A DNA stretch of 64,000 nucleotides from Rhizobium lentis (GCF_017352135.1 NZ_CP071454.1:3311001-3375000), one strand, 5' to 3'; positions 38,636 to 50,167 are shown, counted from the first letter of the stretch. Numbers and translations are program-made. Notes: generated by a model from the letters alone, not told the origin.

Positions 38636-40126
38636 TCAGCCGTTGCTGGCAAGCATCGAAAGCTTGTTGCCCATCGACTCGCCGTTCTTGTCGAGCAGGC
38701 GGGTCGGATAGTCGCCGGTGAAGTAGTGGTCGGTGAACTGCGGGCGCGCCGGATTGCGGTCCTCGCCGCCGACGGCGCGATAAAGCCCGTTGATCGACAG
38801 GAAGGCCAGCGAATCCGCGCCGATATATTTGGCCATGGCGTCGACGTCGGCATACTGGTTTGCCAGCAGCTTTTCGGCATCGGGCGTGTCGATGCCGTAG
38901 AAATCGGGGAAGAAGATCATCGGGCTTGCGACGCGGACATGGACCTCGCGTGCGCCGGCTTCGCGGATCATCTGCACGATCTTGAGCGACGTCGTGCCGC
39001 GCACGATGGAATCATCGACCAGCACCACACGTTTGCCTTCGATCATCGCCCGGTTGGCGGAATGCTTCAGCTTGACGCCGAAGGCGCGGATCTGCTGCGT
39101 CGGCTCGATAAAGGTGCGCCCGACATAGTGGTTGCGGATGATGCCATATTCGAAGGGGATGCCGCTCTCCTGGGCATAGCCGAGAGCCGCGGGCGTGCCG
39201 CCATCCGGCACCGGCACGATCACATCCGCATCGACCGGCGCCTCCTTGGCGAGGTTCATGCCCATGTTCTTGCGCGTCGTATAGACGTTGCGGCCGCCGA
39301 CGACCGAGTCCGGCCGGGCGAAATAGACATATTCGAACAGGCAGAGGCGCTCCGGCTGCGGCTTGCCGGGCTTGCGGGCGTCGATGCTGATCGAGCCGTC
39401 CGGTTGGATTTCGCAGATGACGACCTCGCCGTTTTCGACATCGCGGATGAACTTGGCACCGATGATGTCGAGCGCGCAGGTTTCCGAGCAGAAGATCGGC
39501 TTGCCGTCGAGTTCACCCATGACAAGCGGGCGGATACCGGTGGGGTCGCGCGCGGCGATGAGCTTGGTGCGGGTCATGGCGAGCATCGAATAGCCGCCTT
39601 CCATCTGGCGGATGGCGTCGATGAAGCGGTCGGATGTGGAAGCGTGGCGGGAGCGGGCAATGAGATGGAGAACGACTTCGGTATCGGATGTCGACTGACA
39701 GATGGCGCCGGTCGCGATGATCTGGCGGCGCAGCGTCAGGCCATTGGTGAAATTGCCGTTATGGGCAATGGCGATACCGCCTTCCTCAAGTTCGGCAAAG
39801 AGCGGCTGCACGTTGCGCATCGCCACTTCGCCGGTCGTGGAGTAACGCGTATGGCCGATCGACATGCCGCCGGGCAGACGGGCCAGCGTCATCGGATTGG
39901 TATAGTGGTCGCCGACGAGGCCCATATGGCGCTCCTGATAGAAGCGCTTGCCGTCGAAGGAGACGATGCCGGCAGCTTCCTGTCCCCGGTGCTGCAGGGC
40001 GTGAAGGCCGAGAGCCGTAAGGGCTGCGGCATCGGGATGTCCCAGAATTCCGAAAACGCCGCATTCCTCGTGCAGCGTATCTCCGTCGAGCGGATCGTCG
40101 ATTGGCAAGGAATGGGACTGGTTCAT
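38636..40126 (-). CDS. purF: Amidophosphoribosyltransferase
   Basis: First step of de novo purine synthesis: PRPP plus glutamine to 5-phosphoribosylamine. 496 residues with a 21-residue propeptide ahead of the nucleophile Cys22 (LHEECGVFGI), the NTN glutamine amidotransferase domain, then the PRPP-binding motif VVLVDDSIVRGTT. It lies downstream of cvpA, a conserved pairing. Confidence 0.97.
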   Translation of the reverse strand: MNQSHSLPIDDPLDGDTLHEECGVFGILGHPDAAALTALGLHALQHRGQEAAGIVSFDGKRFYQERHMGLVGDHYTNPMTLARLPGGMSIGHTRYSTTGEVAMRNVQPLFAELEEGGIAIAHNGNFTNGLTLRRQIIATGAICQSTSDTEVVLHLIARSRHASTSDRFIDAIRQMEGGYSMLAMTRTKLIAARDPTGIRPLVMGELDGKPIFCSETCALDIIGAKFIRDVENGEVVICEIQPDGSISIDARKPGKPQPERLCLFEYVYFARPDSVVGGRNVYTTRKNMGMNLAKEAPVDADVIVPVPDGGTPAALGYAQESGIPFEYGIIRNHYVGRTFIEPTQQIRAFGVKLKHSANRAMIEGKRVVLVDDSIVRGTTSLKIVQMIREAGAREVHVRVASPMIFFPDFYGIDTPDAEKLLANQYADVDAMAKYIGADSLAFLSINGLYRAVGGEDRNPARPQFTDHYFTGDYPTRLLDKNGESMGNKLSMLASNG

Positions 40127-40356
40127 TTCTGCGGGCCTCTGCTCTCACAAGAATGGATCGGCATTTCCAGTATCATATATCGGAAATCTAGCAGCTTTCC
40201 GATAACTTCATGCTGAACGACACCGCTTTCAAAGCCGATACGCGGTCTCTGAAACGGCTGAGGTCCGGCGGAGCTGGAATGCCCGGCCGGACCCTTATTT
40301 CACGTCCCGCTCAAATGGCAATTGCCGCAAGGCGAGTCAAGATCTTGAACACTGTG

Positions 40357-40974
40357 TCAATTCGCCGGCTGCTGTGCGCCGCCTGCAGGCGCGTCTTCTG
40401 CCGGCGCCTGGTCGGTCGTCGGCGGCGTGGCGCCTTCGCCGCTCTGTGCCGGCGACTGCATCTTATCACGGAAGCTTGCCTGTATCATCTGGGCAAATTG
40501 CTCCGGCAACACGGCCCTAAGCTTCACGACCATCGAATCCAGGAAGGGCTTCGACTTGGCCTCGTTGACCCAGGCCGGCCGATGTTCGACATCGACGAGC
40601 CAGTTCCAGAAGGCGACGGCGACGACCATCAGCAGCAGGCCTCGGGCCGCGCCGAACAGGAAGCCGAGCGTGCGATCGAGCGCGCCGATACGGCTGTCGA
40701 TGATGAAATCGGCGATCTTCATGGTGATGAAGGAGATGACGATGAGCGCGATCAGGAAAACGACGGCCGCCGACCCGGCGATCGCGATGCGGTCGTCATC
40801 GGTGTACTTCTTCGCATAGGGCATCAGGTACGGATAAAGGTAGTAGGCGGCGGCGGCCGAACCGCCCCAGCTTGCGATCGAAAGGATCTCGCGCGAGAAG
40901 CCGCGGACCATCGCCAGCACGGCGGAGAAGAGCACAACGCCGATGACAATACCGTCGAAAATCGTAATGGGCAT
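40357..40974 (-). CDS. cvpA: CvpA-family membrane protein
   Basis: 205 residues with four transmembrane segments in the first 150 residues (ITIFDGIVIGVVLFSAVLAMVRG onward) and a Pro/Ala/Gln-rich tail. The FSREILSIASWG segment is typical of CvpA, first linked to colicin V production and located upstream of purF in many bacteria. Its molecular function is unclear. Confidence 0.92.
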   Translation of the reverse strand: MPITIFDGIVIGVVLFSAVLAMVRGFSREILSIASWGGSAAAAYYLYPYLMPYAKKYTDDDRIAIAGSAAVVFLIALIVISFITMKIADFIIDSRIGALDRTLGFLFGAARGLLLMVVAVAFWNWLVDVEHRPAWVNEAKSKPFLDSMVVKLRAVLPEQFAQMIQASFRDKMQSPAQSGEGATPPTTDQAPAEDAPAGGAQQPAN

Positions 40975-41064
40975 GTAAATTCAACTCCAGGACTGCCGCT
41001 CGGCGGCCGTGTCGCGCCTTATCGTGTGCCTCCTATATCATCACCAATCTTGGCAATGAAAGGA

Positions 41065-42465
41065 TCAAACCTCGTCTTCCACACGCAGCGCCCCTTTCGA
41101 CCCGGCGATGCGCGCGACCAGATCCGGCAGGTTTTCCACCTCGCTCCAACGCCCGCCCGAATTCTTCGGCAGTTCGGCGGAAGCGGACGGAAGCAGTGCT
41201 GCGGAAAAGCCCAGCTTCTCGGCTTCCTTGAGGCGCTGGGCGGTGTGCGCAACCGGCCGAATGGCGCCCGACAGGCTGACTTCGCCGAAATAGACGCAAT
41301 CGGCGGGAAGGGCAATACCGGCCAGCGAGGAAACGAGCGCCGAGGCAACGGCGAGATCGGCCGCCGGCTCGGAGATGCGGTAACCACCGGCGATATTGAG
41401 ATAGACGTCGTGCTGGCCGAGTCTCACGCCGCAATGGGCTTCCAGCACCGCGAGAATCATCGACAGCCTTGCTGAATCCCAGCCGACCACGGCGCGCCGC
41501 GGCGTACCGAGCGAAGTCGGCGCCACCAGCGCCTGCACCTCGACGAGCACGGGGCGGGTGCCTTCCATGCCGGCGAAGACCGCTGCACCCGGCGATTTCT
41601 CGTTGCGTTCGCCGAGAAAGAGTTCCGAGGGATTGGCGACTTCGCGCAAGCCCCGGTCCGACATTTCGAAGACGCCGATCTCGTCTGTCGGGCCGAAGCG
41701 GTTCTTGACCGTGCGCAGGATGCGGTAATGGTGGCCGCGATCACCCTCGAAATAGAGCACGGCATCGACCATATGTTCGACGACGCGCGGGCCGGCGATC
41801 TGCCCGTCCTTGGTCACATGCCCGACGAGCACCATGGCCGCACCCGTCTGCTTGGCGAAACGGATCATCGACTGCACGCCGGTGCGCACCTGCGTCACCG
41901 TTCCCGGAGCGGATTCGGCGAGTTCGCTCCACAACGTCTGGATGGAATCGATGATGACGAGGTCCGGCCGCTTGCCTTCGGCGAGCGTCGCCAGAATATC
42001 CTCGACATTGGTTTCAGCCGCCAGCATCACATCGGTATCGGCCGCGGCAAGCCGCTGCGCCCGCAACCGGACCTGCGCCACCGCTTCTTCGCCGGAGACG
42101 TAGATGATCTTGTGGCCGCGCCGGGCGAGCGCTGCCGCCGCCTGCATCAGCAGCGTCGATTTGCCGATGCCTGGATCGCCGCCGATCAGCACCGCGGAGC
42201 CGCGCACGAAGCCGCCGCCGAGCGCCCGGTCGAGCTCCGACATGGCGGTGTGGATGCGCGGCGCCTCCTCGATCTCACCCGACAGCGCCGTCAGTGTCAC
42301 CGGCCGGCCCTTCTTCGGCGTCTTGCCGGGGCCAGAGCCGATCCCGCCCATCGGGTCTTCCTCGACGATGGTGTTCCACTCGCCGCAATTGTCGCATTTG
42401 CCGGCCCAGCGGTTGTGAACCGCGCCGCAATTCTGGCAGATGAACTGTGTCCTGGCCTTCGCCAT
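41065..42465 (-). CDS. radA: DNA repair protein RadA (Sms)
   Basis: 466 residues from the ATG at 42465. RecA-like ATPase that helps branch migration in recombination. Zinc finger Cys10, Cys13, Cys24, Cys27; Walker A GGDPGIGKST; RadA-specific KNRFG; and a C-terminal Lon-protease-like domain. All expected elements are intact. It sits between alr and cvpA on the minus strand, interrupted only by the LysE remnant. Confidence 0.96.
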   Translation of the reverse strand: MAKARTQFICQNCGAVHNRWAGKCDNCGEWNTIVEEDPMGGIGSGPGKTPKKGRPVTLTALSGEIEEAPRIHTAMSELDRALGGGFVRGSAVLIGGDPGIGKSTLLMQAAAALARRGHKIIYVSGEEAVAQVRLRAQRLAAADTDVMLAAETNVEDILATLAEGKRPDLVIIDSIQTLWSELAESAPGTVTQVRTGVQSMIRFAKQTGAAMVLVGHVTKDGQIAGPRVVEHMVDAVLYFEGDRGHHYRILRTVKNRFGPTDEIGVFEMSDRGLREVANPSELFLGERNEKSPGAAVFAGMEGTRPVLVEVQALVAPTSLGTPRRAVVGWDSARLSMILAVLEAHCGVRLGQHDVYLNIAGGYRISEPAADLAVASALVSSLAGIALPADCVYFGEVSLSGAIRPVAHTAQRLKEAEKLGFSAALLPSASAELPKNSGGRWSEVENLPDLVARIAGSKGALRVEDEV

Positions 42466-42635
42466 CAAGCTACTCTTTCAATCCGGATTTACCGAATGAA
42501 GCGGTCCAGACGCTTCATCGAATCAATTGTCGTGCTTGAGATAATGGCTATCGCGACGGATCAAAACTAATGATTTCCCCATCAGCGTTTCGCGTGCCTA
42601 TGCTTTAGTCGTGTGTTCATCCGGAACGGTGGAAG

Positions 42636-43272
42636 ATGTTCGATTATTCGCTCGCGCACTGGCTTGCATTTCTATCGGCGGCAGTTTTGCTCAACCTTTC
42701 GCCCGGTCCCGACATCGCCTTTATTCTCGGTCACACGATGAACAGTGGAAAACGTGCCGGTTTTTCAGCGCTGTCCGGCGTCTGGTCCGGTGCGGCCCTG
42801 CATGTGCTGATGGCGGCACTCGGCCTTTCCGCCGTGCTTGCCGCTTCCGCCGTCGCCTTCTCCACGGTCAAATGGATTGGCGCAGTCTATCTCGTCTGGC
42901 TGGGCATCCAGGCTTTGCGGGCCCAGCGGCGGGAATGGCCTGGTAAAAGCTGCCGGCGAAAATATGCGGGCCGCGAAGATCTACCGGCAGGGTATCCTGG
43001 TGTCGCTGCTCAATCCGAAGGTGGCGATCTTCTTCCTGGCCTTCCTGCCGCAATTCGTCGTCGAAGGGGCGGGGCCGGCATGGGCCCAACTCATGCTGCA
43101 TGGCGGGCTCATCATCGTCGTTGCCGCCTTCATCGAGCCGCCGCTCGTCCTGATCGGAGGGCACCTTGCCGACGCACTCCGGAACAATCAAAGGATCGGT
43201 CTGTGGCTCGATCGGGGTCTCGGCGCGCTTTTCGTGGCGCTCGGTATCCGCCTCGCGCTCAGCAGCCGCTGA
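42636..43272 (+). pseudogene. LysE-family exporter gene with a one-base frameshift
   Basis: The start at 42636 encodes LysE/RhtB-type helices (MFDYSLAHWLAFLSAAVLLN, NLSPGPDIAFILGHTMNSGK). After YLVWLGIQALRA the correct frame moves by one base; the rest (GLVKAAGENMRAAKIYRQGI, NPKVAIFFLAFLPQFV, then GGHLADALRNNQR) lies in the second frame and ends at 43272. One extra C in the CCC run at 42922-42924 explains the break. Repaired, it would be about 211 residues, normal for amino-acid exporters of this family. Confidence 0.85.
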
Positions 43273-43275
43273 CCG

Positions 43276-44439
43276 CTATTCCTCCGTGACATAGCGCCTT
43301 TCGTGGCGCAGCCCCATGCTGGTCAGGATCTCGTAACCGATCGTGCCCGCCGCCCGCGCCACGTCGTCGACCGGCATGTTCTTTCCGAACAGCTCGACAT
43401 AATCGCCTGCGCGCACGGCGTTCTCGGGAAGGTCCGTGACATCGAAGATCGTAAGGTCCATGGTAATCCGGCCCGCAACTGGCACCCTGTGTCCAGCGAT
43501 GAAGCCGTGCCCGCCGTGCGCCACTGCCTGGCGCAGCGGCACGCCACCGCTCGACTGGCTGCGCATATAACCATCGGCATAACCGGCAGACACGATCGCC
43601 AGCCGGCTTTCACGGCGAAGCTGCAGGGCCCGTCCGTAGCTGACGGTCTCGCCGGCCTCGACGGTGCGCACCTGTATGATGCGCGCTTCGGCCGTGGCGA
43701 CCGGCCGCATCGGGTTCGCCATGCCGCCGACCGCCTCACCGCCATAGAGCGAAATGCCGGGGCGGGTCAGATCGAAGTGATAGTCTTCGCCGAGAAAGAT
43801 GCCGGCCGAGGCGGCAAGACTTGAATCGATGCCTTCATAGGCGGCGCTAACCCTTCGGAATGATTCAAGCTGCTGGCGGTTCATCGTATGGCTGGGGTCG
43901 TCGCTGCAGGCGAGGTGGCTCATGACCAGCACCGGCGCAAAGCTTGCCGGCCTCGAGACGTCGCCGGCGAGCGACAGCGCATCGTCGATGCGCAATCCCA
44001 ACCGATTGAAGCCCGTATCGACATGCAGCGCGCAGGGGTAGTCACCGTAATCGGCAAGCACCGCCATCCAGAAGGCAAGCTGCTCGTCGGAGGAAATCAC
44101 CGGCACCAGATCATTGTCGAAGAAGCGCCGTTCCGTGCCCGGCCATATTCCTGAGAGCACGAAGATGCGCGCTTCGGGCGCATAAAGGCGGAGTGTGACG
44201 CCCTCGTCGACGGTCGCGACGAAAAAATCCCGGGCGCCTGCCAGGTAGAGCGCTTCGCCGGCATCCTCGATGCCCATGCCATAGGCATCCGCCTTGACGA
44301 CGGCTGCGGCGCGCGCGGCACTGGAGCGGCGCGCCATGTCGCGCCAGTTCTCCGTGAGCGCCGTCAGATCGACGGTCAGCCGCAGGCCTGCGGAAGCGAA
44401 AAGATCGTCGTCTTCGAAGGGGATAGGAATATCTGTCAT
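43276..44439 (-). CDS. alr: Alanine racemase
   Basis: Makes D-alanine for peptidoglycan. 387 residues from the ATG at 44439; the longer open frame to 44547 covers a promoter region. PLP-binding Lys49 lies in AVVKADAYGMG; the catalytic tyrosine of the C-terminal barrel lies in SAGYADGYMR. Other motifs (LYGGEAVGG, GRITMDL) are intact. It follows dnaB in related genomes; here an AraC regulator and azlCD lie between. Confidence 0.95.
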   Translation of the reverse strand: MTDIPIPFEDDDLFASAGLRLTVDLTALTENWRDMARRSSAARAAAVVKADAYGMGIEDAGEALYLAGARDFFVATVDEGVTLRLYAPEARIFVLSGIWPGTERRFFDNDLVPVISSDEQLAFWMAVLADYGDYPCALHVDTGFNRLGLRIDDALSLAGDVSRPASFAPVLVMSHLACSDDPSHTMNRQQLESFRRVSAAYEGIDSSLAASAGIFLGEDYHFDLTRPGISLYGGEAVGGMANPMRPVATAEARIIQVRTVEAGETVSYGRALQLRRESRLAIVSAGYADGYMRSQSSGGVPLRQAVAHGGHGFIAGHRVPVAGRITMDLTIFDVTDLPENAVRAGDYVELFGKNMPVDDVARAAGTIGYEILTSMGLRHERRYVTEE

Positions 44440-44590
44440 GAATCGCCGTAACAATGAAGGGAAAACCACTTCACCCAGTCTAAAGAGCATTGTGGCCAAG
44501 GGAAAGCGGAAGCGGTCACATACCATCTTTGCCGCCCGCATGATCACTTTTGTTCAAGACGCATGCCGGCTTCCGCGTTAATCTCGCTGG

Positions 44591-45448
44591 ATGCAGAACG
44601 TATCGCAGAAAGAGGCGGCAGACGCTATGCCGCTTGCCAATGTGGAATCGGCCCGCTTCTGGCGGGACAGCCGCTTTCGCGACATGGAGTGCCTGAGCGC
44701 CACCTTCCTGACGCATGAATATGCGCCGCATGCGCACGATACATTCAGCATTGGCGCGATCGAAAGCGGCAGCCAGATCGCCACGCTGAGCGGCAGGCGG
44801 GAGGAGACCGGCCCGGGAGATCTTTATCTGATCGATCCGGGCGTCATCCATGACGGCGCTCCTGGCGGCGAAGGCTACCGCTACCGCATGATCTATCCTG
44901 ATTTGAAGCTGTTCATCGATATTCTGGAAGACGTGACGGGCAGGGCCTTCCACGCAACGCCGTCCTTCGCCGGCGGGCTTCCACGCGATCCGCAGCTCGC
45001 CAATGCCTTTCATGCCGCCCATCGTACGCTTGAAAGGGGCGCAGGTGCGCTCGAATCCGATGAAAGCATGTTCTCGGTGCTGGCGACGATCTTTGCGCGC
45101 CACGGCAGCACCATGATCGTGCCTGTCGACACACAGGAGCGGAGCGCCGTTGCCCGCGCCCGCGAATACCTCGTCGAGAATTTCGACAGCGACGTCGGTC
45201 TCGAGGAACTGGCCGGCGTGGCGGGATTGAGCCGCGCGCACCTCATCCGCGCTTTCCGCAAGGAATATCACATTACGCCGCATGCATTCCTGACGGACCG
45301 GCGGGTGCAGGTAGCCCGCCGGCTGCTGCGGCAGGGGCGTGCACCGGCCGATATCGCGCTCGAATGCGGGTTTGCCGATCAGGCGCATTTCACCCGGCAC
45401 TTCAAGGCGCGCACGGGCGTGACACCCGGTCAATTCCGCGCCGGCTGA
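44591..45448 (+). CDS. AraC-family regulator
   Basis: 285 residues with an N-terminal cupin-like arabinose-binding domain (HAHDTFSIGAIESG) and two C-terminal HTH motifs (VGLEELAGVAGLSRAHLIRAFRK; PADIALECGFADQAHFTRHFK). It lies 67 bases upstream of azlC, so it likely controls the exporter. It is divergent from alr. Confidence 0.9.
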   Translation: MQNVSQKEAADAMPLANVESARFWRDSRFRDMECLSATFLTHEYAPHAHDTFSIGAIESGSQIATLSGRREETGPGDLYLIDPGVIHDGAPGGEGYRYRMIYPDLKLFIDILEDVTGRAFHATPSFAGGLPRDPQLANAFHAAHRTLERGAGALESDESMFSVLATIFARHGSTMIVPVDTQERSAVARAREYLVENFDSDVGLEELAGVAGLSRAHLIRAFRKEYHITPHAFLTDRRVQVARRLLRQGRAPADIALECGFADQAHFTRHFKARTGVTPGQFRAG

Positions 45449-45515
45449 TCACTTTCGTTCAATACGGCCGTTTCGGGCTGGGATACTGCTCCGCGATCTC
45501 AGTCAGGAGGTTGTC

Positions 45516-46235
45516 ATGTTGCAGCAAAGCCGACCGCCCGGCGAACCTATTGTCGGCGAATTTCTTGCCGGAATGCGCGCCATTTTTCCGCTGGTTATCG
45601 CCGTCCTGCCGATCGGCCTCGTCTTCGGTGCCGTCGCGGCCACCAAGGGCCTTTCTCCCCTGGAAACGACGCTGATGAGCGCACTTGTCTTCGCAGGCGG
45701 TTCGCAATTCGTCGCCATGGACATCTGGTCGCATCCGGCAAGCTGGATCGGCGTCGGCTTCGCGGCCCTGCTGGTCAATATCCGCCACGTACTGATGAGC
45801 GCGTCGATCGGCACGAAGATGCAGTCCTTCTCCGACGCCAAACGCTATGTCGCCATGCTCTTCCTTGCTGACGAACTCTGGGCCATAGCGGAATTTCGCG
45901 CCGGCAGCACGCGGCTGACGCCCGCCTGGTATGCCGGTATCGTCACGCCCTTCTACCTCACCTGGGTCGGCTCGTCGCTGGCGGGCGCACTGCTCGGCGC
46001 TTTTCTGGGCAACCCGGCCGTCATCGGCCTCGACTTTGCCTTTACGGCCGTCTTCGTCGTGCTGGTCATGGGCTTCTGGAAGGGGCCGGAAACCGGCGCG
46101 ATCCTTGCCGCAAGTGGTGTCGCATCCGTGGCGGTGCACCACTTCGTGCCGGGTGTCTGGTATATCGCCGCCGGTGCGCTTGCCGGGCTGGCAACGGCCC
46201 TCTGGCAGGGCAGGGCGCGGGAGCAGGCGGCATGA
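45516..46235 (+). CDS. azlC: Branched-chain amino acid exporter large subunit, AzlC
   Basis: 239 residues, starting at 45516 after GTCAGGAGG. Several hydrophobic helices and the AzlC segment LSPLETTLMSALVFAGGSQFVAMD are visible. AzlC with AzlD forms an inner-membrane exporter for branched-chain amino acids. The stop overlaps azlD (ATGA). The AraC gene upstream is a frequent partner. Confidence 0.92.
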   Translation: MLQQSRPPGEPIVGEFLAGMRAIFPLVIAVLPIGLVFGAVAATKGLSPLETTLMSALVFAGGSQFVAMDIWSHPASWIGVGFAALLVNIRHVLMSASIGTKMQSFSDAKRYVAMLFLADELWAIAEFRAGSTRLTPAWYAGIVTPFYLTWVGSSLAGALLGAFLGNPAVIGLDFAFTAVFVVLVMGFWKGPETGAILAASGVASVAVHHFVPGVWYIAAGALAGLATALWQGRAREQAA

Positions 46236-46534
46236 CGCTCGACCTCAACATCATGATCGCGATCCTTGCGATGGCCGCCGCAACGGTCTTCACCCGTATC
46301 AGCGGCCTCGTTTTGATCCGTCATGTCGAAATGGATGAGCGCCGGAGAGCGGCGATCGAGGCCATTCCACCGGCCGTGGTGATGGCCGTTATTGCCCCGA
46401 CCGCCTTTGCGACCGGATGGGCGGAGACGCTGGCCTGCGCGGTAACGGCGATCGTCGCACGCCGCCTGCCGATGCTTGCGAGCGTCGTGGTTGGCGTCGC
46501 AACGGTCGCTTTGTTGCGAGCTGTAGGGCTCTGA
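46232..46534 (+). CDS. azlD: Branched-chain amino acid exporter small subunit, AzlD
   Basis: 100 residues with three to four membrane helices, overlapping azlC by four bases. The MAAATVFTRISGLVLIRHV start and PAVVMAVIAPTAF segment fit the AzlD family. It functions only together with AzlC. Confidence 0.9.
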   Translation: MTLDLNIMIAILAMAAATVFTRISGLVLIRHVEMDERRRAAIEAIPPAVVMAVIAPTAFATGWAETLACAVTAIVARRLPMLASVVVGVATVALLRAVGL

Positions 46535-46555
46535 AGGAACTGGCGCGAGACCGCG

Positions 46556-48058
<1,503 letters not shown>

Positions 48059-48425
48059 CCGTTCTGTCTTTTTCCAACTCCGGATTTGCAATCCCGGATG
48101 GAGAAAATCAAGGGGCTGCGAAAGGAGCGGAGCTCGTCTCGTCTAAATCCTGAACGCTGTGCCCATTGTTCGACTTCTCCACAGTCCCGGGCGCCACAAC
48201 TAAGAAATACTGGCAGTGTCACCCGCGGGACACGGTACGGAGCCGACTCAGCTCATCCGTTCTGGAGAAGGCCATGTTAGCCCGATGACATCGGACACGC
48301 AGCAAAAACATCGGGGTAATCCCCGCAAAAAAACGAGTCGACGGCTGCGAACACCGAACGAATGGAAAACGAAAAAGCCCGGCGCGGCGGCCGGGCTTTC
48401 CCTCTCGCGGATTGTCCGGCGAGAA
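48059..48425. other. Intergenic region between rplI and dnaB
   Basis: 367 bases on the minus-strand side between the rplI stop and dnaB start. It holds the rplI terminator (annotated) and presumably the dnaB promoter. No conserved small gene or structured RNA is recognisable. Confidence 0.55.
48372..48399 (-). terminator. Rho-independent terminator of the rpsF-rplI operon
   Basis: On the minus strand AAAGCCCGG (48399-48391) pairs with CCGGGCTTT (48382-48374) around an eight-base loop and is followed by a T-rich tail (TTCGTTTT). It lies 27 bases after the rplI stop codon. Confidence 0.85.
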
Positions 48426-49004
48426 TTATGCTTCGTCTTCATCGAGGCCGTCAGCTTCCGGATCGAAGAAGTCTTCCGGACGCAGTGCGTCTTCGTCGAC
48501 GCCGTAGATTGCGTCGACCGAGGTGAGCTCTTCGCCCTTCGCCTGACGCTCTGCCTCTTCGGCAGAACGAGCGACGTTCAGCTCGATATTGATTTCGACT
48601 TCGGCATGCAGCTGCAGCTCGACCTTGTGCAGGCCGATAGCCTTGATCGGCGTGTTGAGGTGAACCTGGTTACGGCCGATGTTGAAGCCCTCTGCGGCGA
48701 GCACTTCGACGACGTCACGGGCGGCGACCGAGCCGTAAAGCTGGCCGGTTTCGCCGGCGGAGCGTACGACGATGAAGGACTTGCCGTCGAGAACGTCGGC
48801 GACCTTCTGAGCTTCCGACTTGCGCTCGAGGTTGCGGGCTTCGAGCGTCGCACGCTCGGATTCGAAGCGGGCCTTGTTGGCGGCGTTGGCACGCAGTGCC
48901 TTACCGAGCGGCAGCAGGTAGTTACGGGCAAAGCCGTCGCGAACCTTTACGGTTTCGCCCATCTGGCCGAGCTTGGAGATGCGTTCGAGAAGGATGACTT
49001 CCAT
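48426..49004 (-). CDS. rplI: 50S ribosomal protein L9
   Basis: 192 residues from the ATG at 49004 ([20 protein letters not shown]), preceded by AAGAAAGGAAAG. The N-terminal L9 RNA-binding domain ([21 protein letters not shown]) and the long connecting helix are clear. The C-terminus ends in an acidic extension ([18 protein letters not shown]), as seen in rhizobia. Last gene of the ribosomal operon. Confidence 0.96.
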   Translation of the reverse strand: MEVILLERISKLGQMGETVKVRDGFARNYLLPLGKALRANAANKARFESERATLEARNLERKSEAQKVADVLDGKSFIVVRSAGETGQLYGSVAARDVVEVLAAEGFNIGRNQVHLNTPIKAIGLHKVELQLHAEVEINIELNVARSAEEAERQAKGEELTSVDAIYGVDEDALRPEDFFDPEADGLDEDEA

Positions 49005-49024
49005 TTTCTTTCCTTTCTTGTGTC

Positions 49025-50011
49025 TCAGAGTTTCGTATCGGATTGTTTGGGGGTATCGGCATCTTTCGCCGGGGTGAGCGCGATCGCCTTGCGCGTATCG
49101 CTGAGACCCAGGACGAGGATGAGGAGGGCTGGCAGCAGCATGAGCATCGAAGCCAGGTAGCAGAGGATGAGGGCCGGTATCCGCCAGTCCTTGCCGCGTG
49201 TGCGGAAATGCAGCGAGGCGAAGCCGGAGAGCATGAAGCCGGCGCCGAACGTTCCGATGACGGTGGCGCCGATCAGCGCCGGAACGCCGCCGAAGAAGCA
49301 CGCGGCAAGCCCGGCCAGGAAGATGAAGATTGAGTTGCGGTTCATGCGCAGCGAAGAGGGAATGTCCTCGCGCGGGCGAAGGCCGCGGCCGGACGCTGCG
49401 ACGATGCGCACGGCGAGATAATAGGCGGCAAACAGCATAGAGACCCACATGCCGCCCTGCAAAGCCGGGAGCATCAGCAGGATCAGCGATTTGGTCTGCA
49501 CGGTGGCCGCGGGATCGGGCATGAATTCCGGCTGCTGCTGCTTGACTGATGCAATCAGCAGATCGACGATCGGATCGGTCACCTCGGGCCCGTAGCCGAT
49601 TATCACGCCAATGACGATGACGGCGAGCGTCACCAGAGCGCACAGATGCAACAGGATATCGGAGAGCGGGTACCAGGCCAGCAGATGGTCCGGGCCTCCG
49701 AGTTCCGAGGCGGGACGCGCGAGATTGGCGAGATGGCTGAGCCAACCGGCCGGCAGCAGCGTCACCAGTGTCATGATCAGAGCAAAGGACGGCGAGATGA
49801 GGATCGCGCCGAGTGCTGCTGCGGTGACGACGGCCGAAATCGCGGCGGCATTACCCCAGCCGAGCCCGACGAGCAGGATCGGCAGTGCCGAGGCCGTATA
49901 GAGGAGCGCGCTGAAAAACGACGGCTGCATGCTCGCGCCCAGCACCAGCAGGGCGGCGGTCAATCCGGCGAGTGCGCCGATCAACAGTGTTTTAAGATCC
50001 GGTCGTTTCAA
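49025..50011 (-). CDS. DUF2232 membrane protein
   Basis: 328 residues with about eight transmembrane helices and no enzymatic motif. The family is DUF2232. Its place between rpsR and rplI is conserved in alphaproteobacteria, which suggests a link to envelope or translation physiology, but no function is known. It starts 156 bases after rpsR and ends 20 bases before rplI. Confidence 0.88.
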   Translation of the reverse strand: MKRPDLKTLLIGALAGLTAALLVLGASMQPSFFSALLYTASALPILLVGLGWGNAAAISAVVTAAALGAILISPSFALIMTLVTLLPAGWLSHLANLARPASELGGPDHLLAWYPLSDILLHLCALVTLAVIVIGVIIGYGPEVTDPIVDLLIASVKQQQPEFMPDPAATVQTKSLILLMLPALQGGMWVSMLFAAYYLAVRIVAASGRGLRPREDIPSSLRMNRNSIFIFLAGLAACFFGGVPALIGATVIGTFGAGFMLSGFASLHFRTRGKDWRIPALILCYLASMLMLLPALLILVLGLSDTRKAIALTPAKDADTPKQSDTKL

Positions 50012-50122
50012 GGTCGCTGTCCTGCTTCATCGAGCAGTTAGAGGCTGTTGCTGAATCGAATTTCAGAAACGCCTCAACATGGGTTTTAAGAATTCCGATC
50101 CGCGCCCATCGCGGAAGGGAGA

Positions 50123-50146
50123 AGGGAAGGCACGGATGCCTTCCCT
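50123..50146 (-). terminator. Hairpin between rpsR and DUF2232 gene
   Basis: On the minus strand AGGGAAGGC pairs with GCCTTCCCT around a six-base loop, 21 bases after the rpsR stop. There is no T-tract, so it probably attenuates or protects the mRNA end and may reduce expression of the downstream membrane gene. Confidence 0.5.
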
Positions 50147-50167
50147 CGAAGTGGTCGCGTCGGTCGA

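Noticed and set aside
38726..40216. Open frame of 496 codons on the + strand
   Set aside because: Antisense shadow of purF; no recognisable domain.
49005..49745. Upstream extension of rplI to a 439-residue protein
   Set aside because: The extra part is a frame-shifted reading of the DUF2232 gene. L9 starts at the conserved MEVILLERI.
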